NCBI GenBank assembly: GCA_964017145.1
Contig: OZ024847.1
Location: forward strand, 1,116,001 to 1,180,000
Reading direction: 5' to 3'
DNA: 64,000 nt
DNA from: Agrocybe praecox
Lineage: Eukaryota > Basidiomycota > Agaricomycetes > Agaricales > Agrocybaceae
The translations under genes were made by a program, and so were the position numbers. Below are positions 35,314 through 47,414 of this stretch, piece by piece. Position 1 is the stretch's first letter. Each line of letters begins with the position of its first letter. The notes below the pieces were generated by a model. That model did not search any database. It was not told where the DNA came from and worked only from the letters and a program-made list of their open reading frames with translations.

Positions 35314-36152
35314 TATCTAAGCGCCAAACTATTATTATCATTATCTTATCATTTGAAATTCAGTCGCGATGGCAGCTTCAACTTGAGCCTTGAAAAACAA
35401 TTGGGAAAATACATACCATCGTAGTCCATGGAAGTTTTAATATTCTTTCTCTTCCCCCACCCTGGAATATTGAATATATGAGAAAAATCTGGTTCCATGG
35501 ACTGGTTAATAGGAAAGACTTTATAGTATTTGGTGAACAATTTGGCAGCTTGAGGGTATGCCACTTGTGTGTCCACTTACTTCAGGTCTACTCATGCAAT
35601 AAGACTGCTAAAAATGAGCTCAATCTAAAGGATAAAAGGAATATAAAAATCAGCTTATGGACGATGTGAGTTACAAGTAATTGTCCAACAGTGTAGTAAA
35701 GGTGTAATGATGGTCGAGGAAGGTGTCGGTGTTTATAAAATGTCTTGCGAAGCGTATAGCAACGAAACAGTTGCCTATATAGGTATAAAATACTGCTGTG
35801 CACCGCTGAACAATAACCATGGCCCATACCACAACAAATGCCAAAACAAAAGTCTTCAGGACCTTCTGCAACCGGTATAAAAAGAAGAAAAAATGGTGGA
35901 TTGGTCGTATATATGGAAATTGTGCCTTCGGCTAGCTGCCCCTCCTCCTCGTTATAGAAAATTTGAGTACGAGGTTACATATAGGGTAATTTCAGAAATC
36001 AGCGAAAACCAATCCACCCACTTTTTTCTTGAAGGAGTTGGACGCGATGGTGGGTATATATACCAGAGAACAGTGGGTGTGAAAAGTTCCAGAATAACTT
36101 GTCCAACCTTCTCAGATAGTATTCTACTTCTTCTCAATCTTCCAACTTGAAA
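35314..36152. other. Intergenic stretch with a possible membrane-protein remnant
   Basis: The minus strand at 35671-35871 has a short hydrophobic frame (VLKTFVLAFVVVWAMVIVQR...) vaguely like the third helix of fungal 7-TM proteins, without supporting exons. The last 250 bases are the likely promoter of the zinc-finger gene. Confidence 0.3.
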
Positions 36153-37494
36153 ATGCCCAAAGTCCAATCGAAGACCACAATTAGAACGTCACGTGTGGGT
36201 GGCACATACAGCAGGGTCGGCGGTGTCACCGGTGATTCCCAAGTGGTGAGTGGCGCAACATCTTTTGTTGGTATTACGACTTTCGTTTCTCACTCTATTC
36301 ACAATAACATTATAGGCGCCCTCCAAGAATAAACATCAGTGTGACGTTTGCAAGAAGTTTTATAGTCGCGCTAGTGATTTGACGCGTCATGAAAGACTTC
36401 ATTCGGACGATGATGAAATGTAAGCCTTGTTTTAAATTTCAACTATTCAATCGTTGCTGACCAGATGCTTATCTCGCAGACGCTATCCTTTCAAGTGCAC
36501 TCAATGCCCAAAGAGGTTCTCGAACAAAGACGCCCTGAAGCCTCATATGCAGAGCAAGCAGTAAGTACTGGATCTAATTCTCGTGGGAATGTATCTGACG
36601 GATTTTTTCAGTTCGACAGATGCCGAATACAAATGCCGTATATGTGGAGAACTGCATAGAACGAAATCTGGACTTACGCATCACGAACGGAGGCATCAAA
36701 AAAGCAGATTCGTAGCTCAACGTTTGGCGAGGAGACGTCAACGCGCAGAAACTGTCTCTGAGACGTCGTCGTCCGATTCTCTCCCAGTGTCATCTGTTGG
36801 ATCGCCTTCTCACAATTCCCAATTCTCTGGTTATGCTCTTATTAAACGCGAGACCGAGTCTTTCGCATCTCACCTCTCGCCATCGTCCAACTATGCCTCG
36901 AGAGCCGAATCTTTTGAGAACGAGTCTGGATCCTCTGGAGCTGTCGACCTTTCCCCTGCCCCATACGAGAATCAGTACAACCTCGACTTGCAAGTCGATC
37001 ATACAGCATTCAACCCTATCCAGCCCGACGTATTTCCTTTCGACTTCTCTCAAACCCACAATTACGCCAACGAAGATATGCTCGACTTTTCTACGGGCCA
37101 CATCTGCGACGAGCCTGTGGTGCATGATCCATTCATCGACGAGCTTCAATATCAATTCGGCCTCAGCTTGTCCCCCGAGGGACTAGTCTTCCCTTCTCAA
37201 GTACAGGATGATTTTGACCTGGAGATCAATCCATACACTTATTCTTACGCTGATCAGACTCAAACATATTTTTCTGGTTCGCAAGGGCTTTTCCAAAACA
37301 TGACTGCCCCCGCTGTCCTCGCACCCCAAGAGATCGACGCGTTCTGGAACGCTTGGACAGCACAGGACGGTGAACTTTCTCTTACGGACTACTTCAATCC
37401 TCCCTTCCAATTCAACGATGTCGTTTCAGAGCTGGGATTATCTTACGATATGTTCTCGGAGCAAGCGTTTACCCTGGATCACCTTGCGTTCTAG
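36153..37494 (+). CDS. C2H2 zinc-finger transcription factor (three fingers)
   Basis: Exons 36153-36245, 36316-36419, 36480-36560 and 36612-37494 give 386 aa. The N-terminal third holds three C2H2 fingers, one per exon boundary region: CDVCKKFYSRASDLTRHERLH, FKCTQCPKRFSNKDALKPHMQSKH and YKCRICGELHRTKSGLTHHERRH. A basic stretch follows (RFVAQRLARRRQRAE), probably a nuclear localisation signal. The C-terminal 250 residues are acidic and aromatic (many D, E, F, Y), as in activation domains, and include DAFWNAWTAQDGELSLTDYF near the end. Introns split the fingers and all phases agree. DNA target unknown. Confidence 0.85.
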
Positions 37495-37784
37495 GCAGGC
37501 AGAACTTAGGCGCTCGGATTTCTCTTTCCTGTTTTCTTCAGTGTGTATCTTATCTTATCTTACTATCTTTTGCCGACCTCCTTTCTCTCTTCACATCGCA
37601 TTGTCAACTCCTACATCTTTTCCTTTACAATCTGTGCCACGTATCCCACCATCTACAATTCTTCACGTACCAGTGTAGTTTCATTTTCACTCTTCATTTA
37701 TCTACTTCATCGGACGCTTCTATTCGTTCTCCTCATTTAACCCATTCGGAATTCGTTCCTCTCTTTACATCCCATCGTCAACAC

Positions 37785-39050
37785 CCACATTTTTTTCTAT
37801 ATCTTATCTACGATCATACACTTGCTGTATTTTTATCATTCACTTATTCATTGGACACTTCCGTTCTCATACCATAACTAGACCGCACTCTAAACACCCA
37901 TTTTTACATTTTTTATAATAGATATTTCTCTTGCATCGGAACTTCATCAATACATTGTATTTGTAGCTCGTCTTGAATATCATCTCAGCACCGTTTGAAT
38001 GGCTCATTGATACTATAAGGCCCTAAAAATCTCGGCATGTCGACTTGTTCCCGGAGCCTTGACTCTTGAACGCTTCTGCTCGTGTGCATAGCTGACAGCT
38101 GTTTTTAAGTACAAGTTTTGCTATTATTATTGGCACGCGCCACGACCTGGCCTTCGAAATTTGAATAAGAGACGTCATTCTACGTTCGATCCCAAATGCG
38201 AACTGGCCGTGAACTCAGAAATTGTCGGTTTGACTCTGAGAACGAACATATTCATGACGAGCTGGCCCACCCGCCCGTCCTTGCCCACTTTTCTGGTTGA
38301 TGGAGCGACTTAAGCGAACTGTAAAATGTCCACGCCATATCTCTTCTTCATTTGACTTTGGGTAGCTGTATCGTCCACAATTTCCGTGTTGGAAACTGAC
38401 TTTCTTTGGTCGCGTCTCTTTCGGAACCTTGATTTTGGCTCTGGCGCAAGTTTGCTGTGACCTGCACACACAATCGACGCACCGAAGATTACTGTACTTA
38501 AAAAGTGATAACTTTCAAAGTAAGTATCTTCTTTCATTTTCCAAGCAATTTCACAGAAAGTTGGCAAGGTGTTATTATAACCTGTTGGAAATTTTCGTGC
38601 CTGACCCAATGCAGAAAAAAACATACCAAGAAACCAATCTTGAATAGTTCCTTACAAGCACTAGAAAGTAAACAAAAATTCTATGATTGATTGTGTTCGT
38701 ATACAGTAAAGTGAAGAATAATTTATCCATCAGACAGACGCTCTTCTCGCTGGCCAAAGAAACCAAACTTGCTTGCGTGAGGTGGGATCAGCGACCAAAC
38801 GTCCTCGAGACCTCCACAACGGAAGGCCATGTTCTCAGTTGAACGAGAGAGCGCGGATGTCATCGAGTGGATATGAAGAATGCGGCATTTGTAAAAATGC
38901 GAGACTCGGTCAGTTTCTGTAAACAGATCCTGATTGAGTATGTTCTAAGGAGTTTAGTTTGTCGGAGGTCTCCATTATATATGTTTTCCAACGTGGTCTG
39001 TGCGTGCGCAAATTTCAACAGCACGTGTGTTTACTCGGGGTAGTCGGTGA
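37785..39050. repeat. Left half of composite accessory unit, copy 1
   Basis: Direct repeat of 45900-47345, recognisable through many shared blocks such as CATAACTAGACCGCACTCTA, GGCACGCGCCACGACCTGGC and GCACGTG..TTAACTCGGGG at the right edge. Copies differ by scattered substitutions and small indels. Similarity already starts in what looks like 3' flank of the zinc-finger gene. Confidence 0.75.
38723..38863 (-). pseudogene. Conserved 46-codon frame, remnant of a minus-strand gene (copy 1)
   Basis: Codes MTSALSRSTENMAFRCGGLE and continues through SLIPPHASKFGFFGQREERL to a TAA stop. The same frame with the same length and two conservative changes is present in the second unit at 47035-47175. 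It is likely the last exon or a remnant of a gene whose upstream part (see 47172-47414) is broken. No family recognised. Confidence 0.4.
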
Positions 39051-39508
39051 CGGTCCGCTTCCATCGTCGAGTCCATTTGCTCTTCCGTATGACCATATCA
39101 ACGCGTCCGCATCACTTCCAATAATCAGAAAACCGATGTTTGTCAGGACCAAGTTACACGCCTTCAGATTCGTCTATCGTACTCTCTTAATAGCTTGTAT
39201 GGCATAAGAAGATCACACAACCCGCGTCTATATGTATGGGTCATACAGGTTTAAATAACAGGCCACTCACCATGGGGGTTCTATCTGGAGGAGGAGCTCA
39301 ACAATCTTTCAAGAGTACGAAATCACGACTACGGCGCTCACGATCACAACTGTCATTGTCAGTTTGTTGGACAACGGGCGTTACTTGATTTTTTATCTTA
39401 TTTTTGCCATTGATATGGACACGGCGGTGTTGATCAACATCCTTGAGAGTAAAGCTGGTTATTATATCTCTTCAAAGGTCAAGAACACGCTCCTTCACGT
39501 CCTACCCA

Positions 39509-42500
39509 ATGGCCGATCCACTTTCCCTCACCCTTGCAGCATTTTCGCTCGCAACCGCATTGAAGGATGTAACTAGTCTTGCACAAAAGCTTTACGACTC
39601 TTTTCAGAAGGTGCGAGGGAATGCACTGCGGAAAGAAAAAACACCACATTGTGTTGTTCTGGGACAGCACAATGTCCTGCGTCGGACACACAATATAGTC
39701 CTGTCTTCTGGACACGTCATAGTCTTGTAAAAATCCGCAAAGAAAAGTAAGATATTCTCCTGTTTCATGAACACCACAAAATGCAGCCTTGAAAACATGG
39801 GATATCGCTATTTGATATTCAAGCCCCGCCGGCAGCATCTCGGCTTGAATTTTATTATTATTATTTGCATTTTTATTATGGCTATTATTGGCACATGGCG
39901 CACTCAGACGGGGATGGCAATTCATAATTTTATTGATAGTAATAATAGTATACAGTCTAGAACACGAGATACATAATTACTCTACTACACAATAGCTATA
40001 TTACCTTGTTCCACGATGCGTCGACGATCTTTGGGGTGCACAATTCCTGGTGGCAAATTATGTAAGTGAGAGTGTAATAGCTGATAGAAAGGTTGAATGC
40101 ACCTTGTCGTCGACTGAGCAGACTCGGCCGTATTACCTACTTTGTAACCCTAGATCGAGGTTCACGGCACGCAGAGAGGCACCTAAGTGATGAAGGGGCG
40201 AAAATAACCGCGAGGATTAAACTTTGAAGTTCTTAAGTCCCGCCTTTTTATAATGTTTCTGCCATGGCTGTGCAGCGGGCACCCGACGCAAGTGGCGCAA
40301 TTGATTTTGGTTTCCATTAAGTATTCGGTAATGTGGTGGAGCAATTGAATGGACTAGTTGCGACTAGTAAAATGAAGTGGTCCGTTGGCATAGCCAAAGT
40401 GCAATCCTCCGTAGATACCTGGTGTAAAATCCAGATGAATACTATGGTGTACATATTCAACACTTTACGGGTTCCGATGGCTGAACGACTTCGGGCAAGT
40501 TCGCTTTCGTACAGGCATCTCGGTCCTAACTAGTCCCCAGAAAGTATCTAGATGAAATAATATTTGTGTGTACTTCTCAGTCACGGTATTATATTTTTGC
40601 ATACACTTCATATTATACTCCTGACAAATTATTGAACTGAAATTTCATCTTGCCCATACTGTTTAGATATTTTTGTTGATAATATTGTATGTGGGACAGG
40701 AAAATTGACAGTGCAAAAATGTCCTGCTTTGAAGACAGGATAATATGCCGCTCAACAGGACAGGATATCATCTTGCCGAAGAGGGACGATTGAATGCTGC
40801 TTGACAAGGGATGGCCAGTCCGCCCAAACTATTGGATAAGCATTCCCACGTTTTGACAGCTGATCCACCATGCCGATTGACATAGACTGTCAATATTTTG
40901 TAGAAGCCGTAAAAGAAGCCGTCAAAGATGGTTTGGGGGAAATTAAGAAGGTTTGCCTGCCGAGACGGCCTGGGATTGCGGAACTTTCATTGTCGAAGTC
41001 CCTTCACAGCCTATGGGCCCCGGGGGTACATATATTAAATACGATTAAAAGCTATGCTATAGTATATATTTTCTTTTCTGAAATTTAACAGACCTCTGTG
41101 GGGTGCTTGACTTATTATTAAATGCCACATAATAGGTTGTACACTGGATTTAAGCCAAGTCAACGTTGCGTTGGGAAAAATTCAGTGCTTGGGTTGGAAT
41201 AAAAAATGGCTTGATCGAGAACCGAACACTGTGCTACTAAGACGCACGAGATTTATAAGTTGTAACGACTACAACCACTGCTCTAACACGTCTCATTTTT
41301 GCTGCCGTTTGACGTTGTGACGGCGGATGCACCTTTCCGCTTTTTTAAGTCGCAACTGATGTATTGTTGCTGAAATCCGAGTGAAAGTGTTGTTTTACAG
41401 TAAGTATGACATTATAAACCTACAGTAATGCCATATCATAAGGAAAGCGTGTTATTTCAACACCCATCCTCCTAGGGCAAGGCTATCTGGCCTAGCGGAG
41501 TTGAATATCTATGTGATTCCGCCTCTCATGCCGAAAAACGCCGCATCTTCTCAGACGGGATTCCCTGTCACGTCGCGCCAAAGAAGCGGTTCTGTCAGGA
41601 AATTAACGTGGGATTGCTTATCCAATAGTTTGGGCGGACTGGGTTTTCCTTGACAAGCAGTTATAAATAGGACATCACGATATCCTGTCGAATTGCGTCA
41701 TTTTCCTGTTTTACACTATATTATCCTGCTTACACTATCCGCAGTGAATGAGAACGCGAATCCGACATGATCCCTGACCTGATAACTGTTTCTAGCCTAG
41801 AGTCAACAGGAAAGAAGTAGAGTCCCTAGCCGCGGAGACGCTTGAAATCGTACGAGACCTCAACGACTTTTATGCATGACACCAGTCGGTTCTAGATGAC
41901 AATTTGATTTGCGAGGCGCTATAAGTAGCCTGTTAATGTGAGCTACGGGTACTTCAGCGCGCGTGCGCGCCGTGTTGTTGATGCATACATCAACGGATAT
42001 GGAATCAATCTACCAGGAGTGCCTTCCTATTCTCGACACTTCAGATTCGTCAAAAGCAAATTCCAAAAGATCAAGTACAGAGTCAACTCTTGGAAAACTC
42101 GAAGCGCGATGGAGATGCACATCCGCACTCTAAAAGACCAGGCAAATAAATGTTATAGACGATTTACGGTTCGTAGGAGTGACTGTGGTGATGATAGCAA
42201 GGGATGCTGATAGTATTTCTATAAGATGTTTACACAGCTCAATACCGCTGCTGGAGTCGTACAAATTAGGTCTGCCATGGCTTGTGGGTCAACTGCCGCT
42301 CGCATACAACTTGAACCTCGCGACTTTTGGACGACCACGTTCTCGAATTTCTGGGCCCGGCACCTATGATGTTGTCCAATCTCCCCCAACAGGTCAAATT
42401 TTCCGAATATCTTGTGTATAGATCGTATATCACACTCCAAGTTCGCGAAATTGACACCCTCTTTAAAAGTCTTGCATCTACTGGATCATATCCCATGAAA

Positions 42501-42880
42501 CGACCAAATTCCTGGCATTTACAACCTTTCCGGGTTGCTATCCAGTTAACGCCTTTTACTAAGGACGAAATAGAGGGTTTACAATCCAATGTCTTTGCTC
42601 TGATTGTGAAGATACAGGGCAGCATTAAGGTAAACATGATGAACTGTCAGTCCAGCGGGGTGCGCAGGCAATGGGCAATTTGGCTATGTGACTCGGTAAC
42701 CTCGAGTTAATTCAAGAATCGTTGGCAATAGCTCTGTGTCTTGTGGACCTTTACAGGACGCTCGTCAAGACAGACATCGATGTTTATGGGCCCCATCTCG
42801 CTCATGCGCTTCACTGTTTGTCCCGTGCTTTTGCACAGACTGGTGATCCTGCCAACGGTTACGAACGGCACGGGCATTAA
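39509..42880 (+). pseudogene. Disrupted helical-bundle/TPR gene (paralogue of 49710-53238)
   Basis: Exon 1 (39509-39610, MADPLSLTLAAFSLATALKD...) has exactly the same 34 codons and donor position as the intact gene. The next homologous piece (about 41825-41930, LAAETLEIVRDLNDFYA) appears only after some 2.2 kb of foreign sequence in place of a 58-nt intron, and already has stops. Exon 3 (KSKFQKIKYRVNSWKTRSAM, then LKDQANKCYRRFT) ends at the same position as in the intact gene. Exon 4 pieces follow from 42230 with frame changes (YRSYITLQVREIDTLFKSLA; ALCLVDLYRTLVKTDIDVYG) and stop near 42880. It cannot make the full protein. Confidence 0.8.
40733..41735. repeat. Inverted repeat inside the disrupted TPR gene (probable inserted element)
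   Basis: Arms of roughly 120-130 bp, 40733-40852 and 41606-41735, are inverse to each other. The strongest block is AGTCCGCCCAAACTATTGGA plus TAAGC (40817-40841), repeated inversely ending at 41640. Weaker matches extend outwards (GACAGGATAATAT, CTTGACAAGCAG) and slightly inwards (CCCACGTT). The 750-bp core has only a short frame (MPIDIDCQYFVEAVKEAVKD). No target duplication was found, so the element type is open. Confidence 0.65.
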
Positions 42881-43568
42881 CTCGGGGTAGTCGGTACAGA
42901 TTTGGCTGAGGTTCAGTAGGTCTGCATTCGTTCGTTCACGGCGCGCGCCATGTCTTACTTGGACGCTTTTCATGTTCATAAGAAAATCGGCGCAAACTTT
43001 GTTTTCACTGGATATCTTGCGCGGCGTTTACATATATGAAGGAGGTCCCTGTATAATTCCGCTGCCGAATACATTTATGGTTAGTCTTAATGCCTAGAGT
43101 CCCAGCTAATGATGAAACTTATGTCATTGACAGAACACAAATTTTTCTGAAGACGTGCTTCAATGTACGCGTCTCGTCTTCCGACGCGTAGTTTCATTCA
43201 TATCCCTTTCCCTACTGTTCAATGTTGGTCGCATCAGCTGCAAATACCGTGTATCCGTGTCTAGTACTGTGCAGACAGCCTTTGCAACTTTACACCACCT
43301 TAAAAGGTTAAGTAAGTTGCACATATGTACCCTGTTCGGGAATGTCGTCGCGTGTTATAGACGTTAGTCTAACAGGCGGTGATGGTTCCATATATGGCAA
43401 GTCTCCTTACGTTTTCGCTCTCGCCAAGTACTTCTTTCTAATATCAAAACCCAATTAGAAGCTATGGACTAAATCAGGGTTATTCGAGGAAGCGAAAAGT
43501 GTGTTCGTACGGGTCGTGATCCTCGCGATTTTCGCCGACGTTGGTCTCCGACCCGTTAATCGCAATGG

Positions 43569-43575
43569 TATATAA
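43569..43575 (+). promoter_or_regulatory. TATA box of paralogue D
   Basis: TATATAA in ATGGTATATAATGGGAAGAG, about 118 bases before the ATG. The identical phrase precedes paralogue E. Confidence 0.6.
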
Positions 43576-43686
43576 TGGGAAGAGCAATTGTTGACTAATT
43601 TTCATCGACCCAGTCGCCTCTTTCGAGTTCTCTCCAACTTCTCCTCGTCTTCCAGACAAACCCTCACATTCTTTTTAAAACCTAAA

Positions 43687-44607
43687 ATGCTTTTCCGTGC
43701 CGCGGCTATTTTCACCACCTTGGCTTGCGTAGTCAGCTCTTTCGCTGCTCCTGCCGGTCCCATCGATACTTCGGCTGCAACTGGCCTGCTTGGCTCTCGC
43801 CAGGTTCCAGATGTGACTGGAGTTTTGGGCGGCTTGAAGTTCCCAGGTCTCCCTGGTGCTGCTGAACGTCGTCAAGATGCTGATGCTTATGCTAAAGATT
43901 GGTTTCTTACCCATACCAAGATAGTTGGACGTGATGTTGAACACCCCACCATCCCAGATGCCTTCCAGGGTGCCTGTGATCAATTGGTTGACATCGCCGT
44001 GAAGCTCCGTAAGTTTTTTTTTGTGATCGCAAGTGCAACCTTGCTTAACATTATTTAATATGCTAGGTGCTTGTGTCCAAGTTGCAGCTGGCGTTGACGT
44101 CGATGTCAAGCTGGTTGTCAGTCTCCTTGGTCAAATTGTTGTCGTCCTCAAGGGTCTCCTCGCCAACCTCACTTTCATTCTGAAGAACCCTGCTGGCTTC
44201 GTCCTTTCTTTGAAGGGCGAGATTATCACCGTAGAGCATCTCGCCGTCATTGTTTATACTCTCCTTGCTGTGCGTTTACACTCGAATGTTCTTATCAAGG
44301 TTGACTAATATTTCAAACAGACTGTTGTCACGGTTCTTGCTATCGTTGTCCGTGCCGTTAACATCACTGTCTATGGCGTCGTTGGCAACCTCGTCGCTGA
44401 GATTGGGTAAGACCCTTTCTTTCTTTTTATCTCAACTCCACTCATCTAACCCCGCACAGTGTTCTCCTTGCCCAAGTCATTGTCGTTGTGCTCGCGCTCG
44501 TTGCCGGACTCCTTGCACACATTACCGTCCTCCTCGGCCCAATCATCGCCGATATCCGTGTCCTTGGCTTCGCCAAACTCATTGCGTGCCTCCACATCTC
44601 TGCTTAA
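43687..44607 (+). CDS. Small secreted hydrophobic protein, paralogue D
   Basis: Exons 43687-44008, 44067-44269, 44321-44406 and 44460-44607 give 252 aa. Signal peptide MLFRAAAIFTTLACVVSSFA, then a variable Gly/Leu region with SRQVPD and ERRQDADAY, then GRDVEHPTIPDAFQGACDQL. The remainder is hydrophobic helices with conserved exon sizes (203 and 86 nt) and the junction phrase VAEIG. The last exon is 148 nt and ends HISA rather than LHL, which separates D and E from B and C. In D a glycine replaces the first arginine of the dibasic site seen in B and C (VGRDVEH). It sits between two wrecked copies of the helical-bundle/TPR gene. Secretion is supported by the signal peptide; function unknown. 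Confidence 0.85.
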
Positions 44608-44904
44608 ATGCTTGAAGTTGGAGTGAAAATAATTTCCTTATCATTTTGGGGTTTCTAAATGGAATATTTACAATACATATAGCTCTCTTGTATACCACAT
44701 CATTCATATCTCATACCCTAATATCATTTTTTTCTGCGCGCGTATCTTGGTGATCTGCTTTGAGTTTTAATTGCTTTCTCTCCTCTGCTGGGAGGCTCGA
44801 CCCTTGGATGGTATTTGATTGGCACTGTGTTCAATTCCCGCGATGTTTTACTAGCGCTGCAGGACCATTTGAATTTTGATACCGATCATTGAGGTGATGC
44901 ACAG

Positions 44905-45339
44905 GTAATGTCGTTTTTCTGTTGATGACGATACAGGAACATCTCAAAACGGGGGACGATCAGCTTTCGATACGGCAGGGGGGGCGTGGGCTATGTCTAC
45001 CTTGACTGTGTGGCTTCTCCAATTAGCGATGTCTTCAGAGTTTTGACGATCAGCCTCCGTGTCGTCGACCTCTATAGGACACTCGTCCAAATAAACCCCC
45101 ACATATATACACCCCATCTTGTTAATGCCCTGCACGTCCTGTCCATCAGTTTCGTCGAAGTTGACGATATTGTCCCTGCTCACAAATTCATCGTCGAAGG
45201 CGTAGCCCTCGGTCGCAGCTTCGCAAATAGCACACCTTCAAATTTCGAGGCACAATTCCAAACTGCTTGTCTGATTTCCTACTTCGGAACAGTTGCGCGT
45301 CTGGCAAGGGATGACATAAATGCTACCCATAATGCAGTT
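44905..45339 (+). pseudogene. Truncated fragment of the helical-bundle/TPR gene
   Basis: About 435 bp closely matching 50690-51122 of the intact gene, with few substitutions but several frame shifts and stops. Both ends are abrupt: upstream it joins the 3' flank of paralogue D, downstream it stops after CATAATGCAG. The close match suggests a recent duplication followed by deletion of the 5' part of the gene. Confidence 0.8.
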
Positions 45340-45579
45340 TATACCTATATAGTATGAGTGCCTGTTCGCACAAATAAAATTTTCGAAATATAGATCAAGT
45401 TTCTTCGCTACTTACATATAATATACATGAAACTCACTGGCGGTGGTTTAAACTAGGGCCTTTCTGAAAGGCCGGACTCTGATTCACGGCGCTCAGAATA
45501 TTCAACACCGTTTGAACATAGTTAGAATCTTATTTATGTATGTACAGCCTACACCGGTTTACTGGTAATTAAATGACAG

Positions 45580-45905
45580 AGAAAAGGTAACTAACTATGT
45601 TAAAAACCGTAAATTCACGTCGCTTAAATGAAAATACGAAGTCAACCGTGTTGAACGGTCAACAGAATAATATTTAATGGTGTTTAAATGAAACCGAAAG
45701 GTAAACCACGTTGGACGCTCAGATGAGAATCAACGAGGTTGAAAGGGAAAGGTGCAAATTAACGGTGCTTAAATAAAAGGAGAATAAATGCAAAAAGTAA
45801 ACCACGTTCAACGTTCAGGTGAGAATCAACGAGGTTGAAAGAGAAAAGTGCATATCAACGGCGCTTAAATAAAAGGAAAACGTTAACCGTGTTGAACGGT
45901 AAACA
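45580..45905. repeat. Degenerate tandem repeat, unit about 95 bp
   Basis: At least two clear units (about 45700-45780 and 45797-45870) share ACCACGTT..ACG.TCAG, GAGAATCAACGAGGTTGAAA and GCTTAAATAAAAGG. Two more degenerate units precede them and a partial one follows. The motif AACCGTGTTGAACGGT is itself near-palindromic. Confidence 0.65.
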
Positions 45906-47345
45906 CCCACATTTTTATATGTCTATTCCATAGAGTATATCTCATTTACGATTATACATATGGTGTATCTCTATCATTGGCTTATTCATTGTACACTTCC
46001 ATTCTCATACCATAACTAGACCGCACTCTAAGTAAACACCCATTTTTACATTTTAAAAAATAGACGTTTCTCTTGCATCGGAACTTCATCTATAAATTGT
46101 ATCTGTAGCTCGTCTCATGTCCGGAATATCATCTCAGCATCGTTTGATTCATTCATCAATGTTATGAGGCTCTAGAAAATTTCAAGTTTTGCTCTAATGG
46201 TATGTCGACCTGTTCCCGGAGCGTTGAGCGCTTCCGCTCGCGTGCACAGCTATTTTAAGTTTAAATTTTGGTATTACTATTGGCACGCGCCACGACCTGG
46301 CGTTTGAATTTTGAATGCAAAAGTTGCAGCGACTCGTCCTCATACATAGAGCGACACCAGAAGTGGTCGGACTGGTCGATACTCCTCAGCGAGTCGCCCT
46401 AAATTTCGAGATGTCATTCTTTCGTCACAAAACATTTGACATAATTCGATCTCAAGTGCGTACTGGGCACAAACTCAGAAATTCTCGGTTTGACTCTGAG
46501 AATAAACATATTCATAACGAGCTGGCTCACCGCCACGTCCTTGCCCCACTCTTCTGGTTGATGGAGCGATCCAACCTAACTGTAGAAAGTCTTCGCCCTT
46601 GCTTTCTGAAATTTAATTTAATTTTAAATTTTACTGGCTCCGTCGGACTATTTCTTCTTCATTTGACTTTGGCTAGCTGAGCTGGAGAAGTATCGTCCAC
46701 AATTTCTTTGTTGGAAACTGACTTTCTTTAGTCGCGTCTAGATCTTTCGGAACCTTGATTTTGGCTCTGGCGCAAGCTTGCTATGACCTGCGACGCACCA
46801 AAGACTACCGTACTTACACACACTGGTAACTTTCATAGGTATCTTCTTCCATTTTCCGAGCAATTTCGCGGCAAATTGATAAGGTATTATAACCTGTTTG
46901 AAAATTTCTTGCTCGACTCAAAGCCGAAAAAAACATACCAAGAAACCAATTCCAAAAAGTTCCTTACAAGCACTAGAAAGTAAACAGAAATTTATGATTG
47001 ATTATGTTCATGTACAATAGAGTGAAGAACAATGTTATCCATCAGACAGACGCTCTTCTCGCTGGCCAAAGAAACCAAACTTGCTTGCGCGAGGTGGGAT
47101 CAGCGACCAAACGTCCTCGAGACCTCCACAAAGGAAGGCCATGTTCTCAGTTGAACGAGAGAGCGCGGATGTCATCGAGTGGATATGAAGAATGCGGCAT
47201 TTGTAAAAATGCGAGACTCGGTCAGTTTCTGTAAACAGATCCTGATTGAGTATGTTCTAAGGAGTTCAGTTTGTCCGAGGTCTTCCTTATATATGTTTTC
47301 CAACGTGGTCTGTGCGTGCGCAAATTTCAACAGCACGTGCATTAA
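45900..47345. repeat. Left half of composite accessory unit, copy 2
   Basis: Counterpart of 37785-39050. Here the left and right halves of the unit are contiguous at 47345, whereas in copy 1 they are separated by 3.8 kb that includes the disrupted TPR gene. Confidence 0.75.
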
Positions 47346-47414
47346 CTCGGGGTAGTCGATGCCCATTTGGCTGAGGCACTGTAGGTCTGCCTTCATTCGT
47401 TCACGGCGCGCCAT
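47035..47414 (-). pseudogene. Remnant of a minus-strand gene (copy 2)
   Basis: The last part (47175-47035) is the conserved 46-codon frame also present at 38723-38863. Upstream on the same strand, 47414-47172 codes MARRERMKADLQCLSQMGID, then YPELMHVLLKFAHAQTTLEN in a different frame, with related decayed sequence at 42979-42868. The pieces may be two exons of one gene, but no clean splice joins them. Product unknown. Confidence 0.4.

Larger units (their letters stand above)
37495..39508. other. 3' flank of the zinc-finger gene and decayed duplicated sequence
   Basis: Up to about 37785 this is T-rich 3' flank. From there it is the left half of a locally duplicated unit, listed separately. Apart from the conserved short minus-strand frame at 38723-38863 no gene is supported. 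Confidence 0.45.
42868..44890. repeat. Right half of composite accessory unit, copy 1
   Basis: Direct repeat of 47345-49390. It contains secreted-protein paralogue D (against E) and its long 5' flank, which is nearly identical in both copies (for example CGAATACATTTATGGTTAGT). The left edge repeats GCATTAACTCGGGGTAGTCG, also present in altered form at the right edge of 37785-39050. Confidence 0.8.

Noticed and set aside
45580..45905. CRISPR-like repeat array
   Set aside because: Repeats are degenerate, adjacent rather than separated by unique spacers, and the genome is eukaryotic.
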